Shown here one piece after another: positions 59,988 to 64,000 of a DNA stretch of 64,000 nt. Every line of letters starts with the position of its first letter. Within the stretch, counting starts at the first letter, position 1. The translations under genes were made by a program, and so were the position numbers. The notes beneath the pieces are model-generated. The model did no database searches, was not told where the DNA came from, and saw only the letters and a list, made by a program, of their open reading frames with translations. Source of the DNA: Arachidicoccus ginsenosidivorans (GTDB lineage Bacteria; Bacteroidota; Bacteroidia; Chitinophagales; Chitinophagaceae); contig NZ_CP042434.1 in the NCBI RefSeq assembly GCF_007971385.1, positions 5,518,001 to 5,582,000 of the forward strand, in the 5' to 3' direction.

Positions 59988-61289
59988 TTATTCCCTTTTC
60001 TTCCGACCATTTTTTAAGATCTCCAGGATGGATTCATTGCGGATAATAATCATACCATGCCTGTCGTCAGTGATGCCTTGTTCCAACTGGTAAGTATACT
60101 CCGGTATATGCCCGTTCATCTTGGTGGGCAGATATTTAAAACCAATGCTGGGATAACGTTTTAGTATTTCTCCGGCTTCCACAATATGGGAAGAGATAAT
60201 AAAGAGACTACTATTTTTACCAGAAAAAGCACCGGTAACAGCAATGGTGCCTTCCTCAGCGTCTTTCACATTGGTTCCCCTAAAAAGTTCATCGAAGACC
60301 ACAAACAAGGTCTTGCCCTGACTGAGTGCAGTAGCCACCTTTTTCACTCTGAGCACTTCATTGTAAAAATGGCTGGCACCGATGCCTAAATTGTCCGGCA
60401 GGTTAATGGTGGTAAAAATGCCATCCAGCACAGAAAATTCCATGGAGCTGGCCGCTACTGGAAAGCCTATATGGGCCAGGTAAATGGCAGTGCTGACTGA
60501 GCGTAAGAAAGTGGATTTGCCCGCCATATTCGCTCCGGTAAGGAAAATTACATTGTTTGCCCCGTCCATCTGAATGGAATTAGCCACCGGCTTTTCTAAT
60601 TCTGGGTGATAGACATCTACTAGTTTTAGCAAGCTACTGCCCTTCTCTAATGCTTTTGGAAAAACAAAATTCCTTTCGGTGGCTAGCTGAGCAATGGAGA
60701 GATAGACATCCAGATAATAAATATGTTTTAATAGTGCGATTAGTTTGCCGGATTGCTGTTCCCGAAACAAGGTATCGTAAGCCGCTATGGCCGAATAGGA
60801 AGGTCTTGACTTTAGCGACTGTTGAAGTGCAGGCAAAAATACCGGGTCTTCTACGAGCGCCTTCATTTTCTCCCGCTCATTTTGGAAGGGGTTCATTGCC
60901 ATAATCTCAGGTTGATTGGTAAATCCCCTAACGCCTTGGATAAGCTCAATGACCGCTGTAACGCCTTGAAGTATTTCCTTTTCTCCGAGCAAGGGTCGTT
61001 GCGGACTACCATTACTTATATCTGCCCCTTCCATCAGGTACTTCTCGGTCATATCAAAAAGGGCTCCTTCAAAAGGAAATTGAAGTTTTGCCTCGGCAAA
61101 GGCTTTTATAATGCTGCTTCTTCGATTAATCTGCTCCTTATCGGATAGCGGATTTAAAAACAGTTCCTTAAGCACCGCTTCCCCGCCCCGTGTATGGGTA
61201 CGGTTATATAACTCATAGATACTGCTCCCACTTGAACTGCTAAATAGGCCTAAATCTGCGATTGTTTGGCTATCGGTTGTTAAATTCAC
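59988..61289 (-). CDS. MutS-like ATPase, copy 2
   Basis: The intact 433-residue paralogue of 58552-59872 shares the start LGLFSSSSGSSIYELYNRTHTRGGEAVLKELF and the P-loop FLTGANMAGKSTFLRS (near residue 250). It also has Walker B LFVVFDELFRGTN, the FIISSHIVEAG motif and the C-terminal DRHGMIIIRNESILEIL, which is shared with copy 1 (KDRQGMLIIENEGILELL). It lacks the MutS N-terminal mismatch-recognition domain. Being on the same strand and 115 bp apart, the two may form a heterodimer. A small hairpin (TGAAAGA..TCTTTCA) lies between them at 59922-59940. Confidence 0.9.
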   Translation of the reverse strand: MNLTTDSQTIADLGLFSSSSGSSIYELYNRTHTRGGEAVLKELFLNPLSDKEQINRRSSIIKAFAEAKLQFPFEGALFDMTEKYLMEGADISNGSPQRPLLGEKEILQGVTAVIELIQGVRGFTNQPEIMAMNPFQNEREKMKALVEDPVFLPALQQSLKSRPSYSAIAAYDTLFREQQSGKLIALLKHIYYLDVYLSIAQLATERNFVFPKALEKGSSLLKLVDVYHPELEKPVANSIQMDGANNVIFLTGANMAGKSTFLRSVSTAIYLAHIGFPVAASSMEFSVLDGIFTTINLPDNLGIGASHFYNEVLRVKKVATALSQGKTLFVVFDELFRGTNVKDAEEGTIAVTGAFSGKNSSLFIISSHIVEAGEILKRYPSIGFKYLPTKMNGHIPEYTYQLEQGITDDRHGMIIIRNESILEILKNGRKKRE

Positions 61290-61321
61290 TTTTCAAAATT
61301 TGATGGTTACAAGTAAAGTCG

Positions 61322-63778
61322 CTATTTTCTTTTCCTGCGCACTAATAAGACGGTACCAAAAATTAATAATATCGCTGGCAGTATCCAGATGTAAATAATC
61401 TTGAGTAGGCCAACATGATCTGTACTTACCGTGACTCTTATATCCTTGCCATCTGGCCTGGAGGTATCAATGGGGAATTTGCCATCATCTAACCAACTAA
61501 ATAATGCAGTATTGTATAAGAAATTAGCCGTCTGCATATTTCTGTTGACAAGGCCACCATTACTCATAAAATCCGCATCCCCGGTAACGACAATGCGCTG
61601 CTGCTTTCCATGAATTTGCCTGGTCAGTGCCAAAGCGGGGGTATAGGTTTTATTCGGGCTATTGCTGTTGCCTGGTAACAGCGAATCTTTTATCGCCTTT
61701 AATTTAGCTGCTTCGGCTTTTGGATTACTTGATGCATTATCGCCAGATACCACTGATACAGCCATTCCGCCTCCATAGCTGGTGAACATTTGATTTTGCT
61801 GTTCAGCTAAAGTATCCGCAGTTCCGACCAAATCCAGATCTGGGTTTCTGGCCCGGGTATTATGCACCTTACCTGCCGTTGTCACCAGCAAAGGGGCCAC
61901 TTTAAATCCGGCTGTATCTACATAATTTAAAGCGGTGATACCATTCATGGTAACAGGCAGGGTATCTACAGAAGGCTTATCTAATGCCTTGGAGAAGCCA
62001 ATGGCCGTTTTGGTCATATGGGACATAATAAACATAGGGGCATAATCTTCACTGGGTTCTTCCAGCATGCCATTTTGCATTTGAACGCCTAAGGATTTCA
62101 GTAGCGGATTTATGAGTTGCTGCCGGCCAGGCTCTCCCATGATCATCATATTGCCACCATTATTAATATATTGCTGTATTTTATTGAATGCTATTTGACT
62201 GAGACTACTTACAGGATCTGCTAAGACCAGGGCTGTAATGCAGTCGGGGATATCCTGGGTCTCCAGCGAAACGGTATCCACATCAAATCCTTGGTTTAAT
62301 AGTGCATAGCGGAAAGTCTTTTCATTGGTAATGGTTCGGTAGTGACGCTCACCTTTTTTGTTGACATTACGTTCACCCTGGCCTGTAATAAAAACGATTT
62401 TGGGCATTTTTGCTTGTAGTAACCGCTTAAAGGCTGCGGATACCTCTGTTTCTGAAGGCCAAACCATCTGGTCATTGAAGACCCTGAGATAGGTGCTTCT
62501 GCCTTTGTATTGTAAACGCATGACAAAGCGGTTCAGTTCCGGGCGCAAATCAATGATTTTATGCATCTCCGCTGGAGTCTTTAGCTTGGAGAGGTCGAGT
62601 CCCTGGCCTTTTGCCCGTTGTTCGGCAATTTGTTTTAAGCTCTTTCCTTTGTAGAACTGGAACATATTATAGCCATTGCCGTAGGCACTGTCATAATAGC
62701 GCTGGTAATGAAATTTAATGTCCGGTTTAAAGCGTAAATATATCTCCCATCTGGACAGGTAGTCATTTCGACGCTCTGGATCTCCTAAATACGAAAAATT
62801 ATCCAGGTAATTACTGTAGGCAGTAACCTCTAGCGTGCTATCACCAAACTCTTTTATAATTTTTTGGGCATTTGGCGTTAAGGTATTGATGTTATTTGCG
62901 GTGGTATCCCAATAGCCGATTAACGCCGGGCGGGAGCTGATATAGCCGATGCATAAGGCTACTATAACAATAACTGTATACCGTAAGGCTTTGGTATACC
63001 AGGGTCTGGTCTCCCGGTCGCCTCTTAGTTTAAAAATGGCAAAAGCCAAGAACATGGCTGAAATCAGCACAAAATAAAGTACATCTTTGGTGGTGATCAG
63101 TCCTAGCAGCATATGCTGTGTTCTTCCCTGAAGGGATAAAAAATAGGTCAGATCTCGTACAAAATCGATCCCTTGCCAAAGTTTGCCAATATAACTTAAG
63201 ATGCCTATCATCACAAAGGAGCTGATAGCTGCCACCACCTGATAGGTGGTCAGACAAGACATAAAAAGACCAATGGCCGAATAAACACATAATAGCAAAT
63301 AAAAACCGAGCGCTGCTGAAAGCAGCATGCCGTAGTCTGCAGACCGGATATCAAAAATACCGGACAGGATAAAAATGCCTACGACGGCCACCAGTACGAG
63401 ACTATAGATCATCATTGCCAGGTACTTGCCGAGCACGATCTGCCTTACTTTCACGGGCGACGAATATAGCAAGCTGATGGTGCCGCCGTTCATTTCGCGG
63501 CTGATGAGGCCCATGGTCAAAAGAGGGATATATAAGTACAAGTTCTGCATGACCCGGCCAAAAAGGCCGTTATAGGGATTATTGAAGACCTGATAAGTCA
63601 GGTTTTTCATGTAATGCAATCCAATCCCTCCCATCTCCTGCGTAACGGCATAAGAATGTATATTGCTGGTATAAGTGATCGCACATTGTACTAAGAAGGC
63701 GACGGTTAAAAACCAGGCTATCGGCGAATAAAACAGATTACGCAATTCTGTTTTGGCTATTTTTCCTATTAATTTCAT
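61322..63778 (-). CDS. GldF-GldG-like fusion: ABC-2 permease plus periplasmic domain
   Basis: The first ~250 residues are an ABC-2 permease with about six helices (NLFYSPIAWFLTVAFLVQC, LISREMNGGTISLLYSSPVKVRQIVLGK, ...). From about 265 another helix precedes a large GldG/DUF4350-type domain (INTLTPNAQKIIKEF, IVFITGQGERN, ALVLADPVSSLSQIAFNKIQQYINNGGNMMIMGEPGRQ). A C-terminal helix and RRKRK tail follow. In gliding Bacteroidota GldF and GldG are separate; here both are in one chain of 818 residues. The ABC ATPase partner is the adjoining truncated gene at 63791. Substrate and gliding role are not established from this window. The 32-bp gap after the MutS copy suggests a common transcript. Confidence 0.85.
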   Translation of the reverse strand: MKLIGKIAKTELRNLFYSPIAWFLTVAFLVQCAITYTSNIHSYAVTQEMGGIGLHYMKNLTYQVFNNPYNGLFGRVMQNLYLYIPLLTMGLISREMNGGTISLLYSSPVKVRQIVLGKYLAMMIYSLVLVAVVGIFILSGIFDIRSADYGMLLSAALGFYLLLCVYSAIGLFMSCLTTYQVVAAISSFVMIGILSYIGKLWQGIDFVRDLTYFLSLQGRTQHMLLGLITTKDVLYFVLISAMFLAFAIFKLRGDRETRPWYTKALRYTVIVIVALCIGYISSRPALIGYWDTTANNINTLTPNAQKIIKEFGDSTLEVTAYSNYLDNFSYLGDPERRNDYLSRWEIYLRFKPDIKFHYQRYYDSAYGNGYNMFQFYKGKSLKQIAEQRAKGQGLDLSKLKTPAEMHKIIDLRPELNRFVMRLQYKGRSTYLRVFNDQMVWPSETEVSAAFKRLLQAKMPKIVFITGQGERNVNKKGERHYRTITNEKTFRYALLNQGFDVDTVSLETQDIPDCITALVLADPVSSLSQIAFNKIQQYINNGGNMMIMGEPGRQQLINPLLKSLGVQMQNGMLEEPSEDYAPMFIMSHMTKTAIGFSKALDKPSVDTLPVTMNGITALNYVDTAGFKVAPLLVTTAGKVHNTRARNPDLDLVGTADTLAEQQNQMFTSYGGGMAVSVVSGDNASSNPKAEAAKLKAIKDSLLPGNSNSPNKTYTPALALTRQIHGKQQRIVVTGDADFMSNGGLVNRNMQTANFLYNTALFSWLDDGKFPIDTSRPDGKDIRVTVSTDHVGLLKIIYIWILPAILLIFGTVLLVRRKRK

Positions 63779-63790
63779 GTCAATATGGTA

Positions 63791-64000
63791 TTACAAGGTG
63801 ATTTTTGAGGATAATTGTTTGAAAATCTCGTCAAGAGCTGTCTTATCGAGATTGATTTCTCTTAACCGCCAGCCCTTTTCTACGCTCAGCGCAATTATTC
63901 GTTCGCTAATGTCTTGACCACTGTTAAACCAGAGCCTTATCTGCCGTTGTGTCAGAAATTCTACTTTTTCAATACCGGCAATCTGCAATAATTCCGACTC
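63791..64000 (-). CDS. ABC transporter ATPase (GldA-like), C-terminus only
   Basis: The frame runs in from the right edge (ESELLQIAGIEKVEFL...) and ends at 63791 with LDKTALDEIFKQLSSKITL. This matches the C-terminal domain of ABC ATPases such as GldA or the CcmA/NatA type. The nucleotide-binding part lies outside the window. It ends 12 bp before the permease/GldG fusion, so the two form an ABC transporter operon. Confidence 0.75.
   Translation of the reverse strand, partial: ESELLQIAGIEKVEFLTQRQIRLWFNSGQDISERIIALSVEKGWRLREINLDKTALDEIFKQLSSKITL

Noticed and set aside
1-64000. tRNA or rRNA genes and a prophage
   Set aside because: No cloverleaf-like sequence, rRNA signature, integrase or phage structural gene was recognised on either strand by reading; a covariance search would be needed to exclude small RNAs.

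Overview
The window looks like a Bacteroidota chromosome, probably Chitinophagales or Sphingobacteriales. The signs are an AT-rich genome, a Gld-type ABC permease/GldG fusion, a T9SS-type C-terminal sorting domain (PNPSKG...), promoters of the TTG-N20-TAnnTTTG type, 7TMR-DISM and hybrid sensor kinases, tandem MutS-like ATPases, and Wza/Wzc proteins of the Bacteroidota kind. No rRNA, tRNA or CRISPR array was seen. LAYOUT. 0-9 kb, minus strand: an exopolysaccharide locus with a nucleotide-sugar dehydrogenase, a serine-acetyltransferase-like enzyme, an NAD-dependent epimerase cut by a 1.9 kb insertion sequence, Wzc, Wza and a WecA/MraY-like glycosyl-1-phosphate transferase. 9.6-11.5 kb: an atypical LuxR-type regulator and a decayed copy of a receiver-CheR pair. 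11.7-18.3 kb, plus strand: a GNAT acyltransferase, an E1/nitroreductase fusion (Rv1355c family), a 7TMR-DISM histidine kinase and a receiver-kinase, which look like one metabolite-plus-sensing module. 18.5-28.8 kb, minus strand: a synthase-dependent polysaccharide locus (receiver, HEAT protein, two family 2 glycosyltransferases, TPR/outer-membrane barrel, DUF4838 glycosidase-like protein, receiver). 29.5-36.7 kb, plus strand: two hybrid kinases, one of 1393 residues with three receivers, then a receiver and CheR. 37.0-42.2 kb, plus strand: a very AT-rich two-gene operon that I identify as a RADAR anti-phage system, RdrA ATPase plus RdrB adenosine deaminase. This is the most interesting locus. 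42.6-55 kb: a WG-repeat protein followed by a decayed mosaic (Gfo/Idh oxidoreductase, a truncated flotillin facing a truncated HEAT-type protein, NfeD-like protein, an ATPase/CheR chimera, a kinase, a T9SS cargo protein, a GIY-YIG protein and a collagen-like lipoprotein). 55-64 kb, minus strand: an M16 peptidase, two MutS-like ATPases, a GldF/GldG fusion and the end of its ABC ATPase. A cross-cutting observation: about two dozen genes are split by single-base losses, nearly all in homopolymer runs, and adding one base restores the family sequence each time. This pattern suggests uncorrected long-read errors more than mass pseudogenisation, so I annotate those genes as whole units and mark the breaks. 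Other lesions (IS insertion, truncated fusions, in-frame stops, multiple substitutions) are different in kind and probably real.
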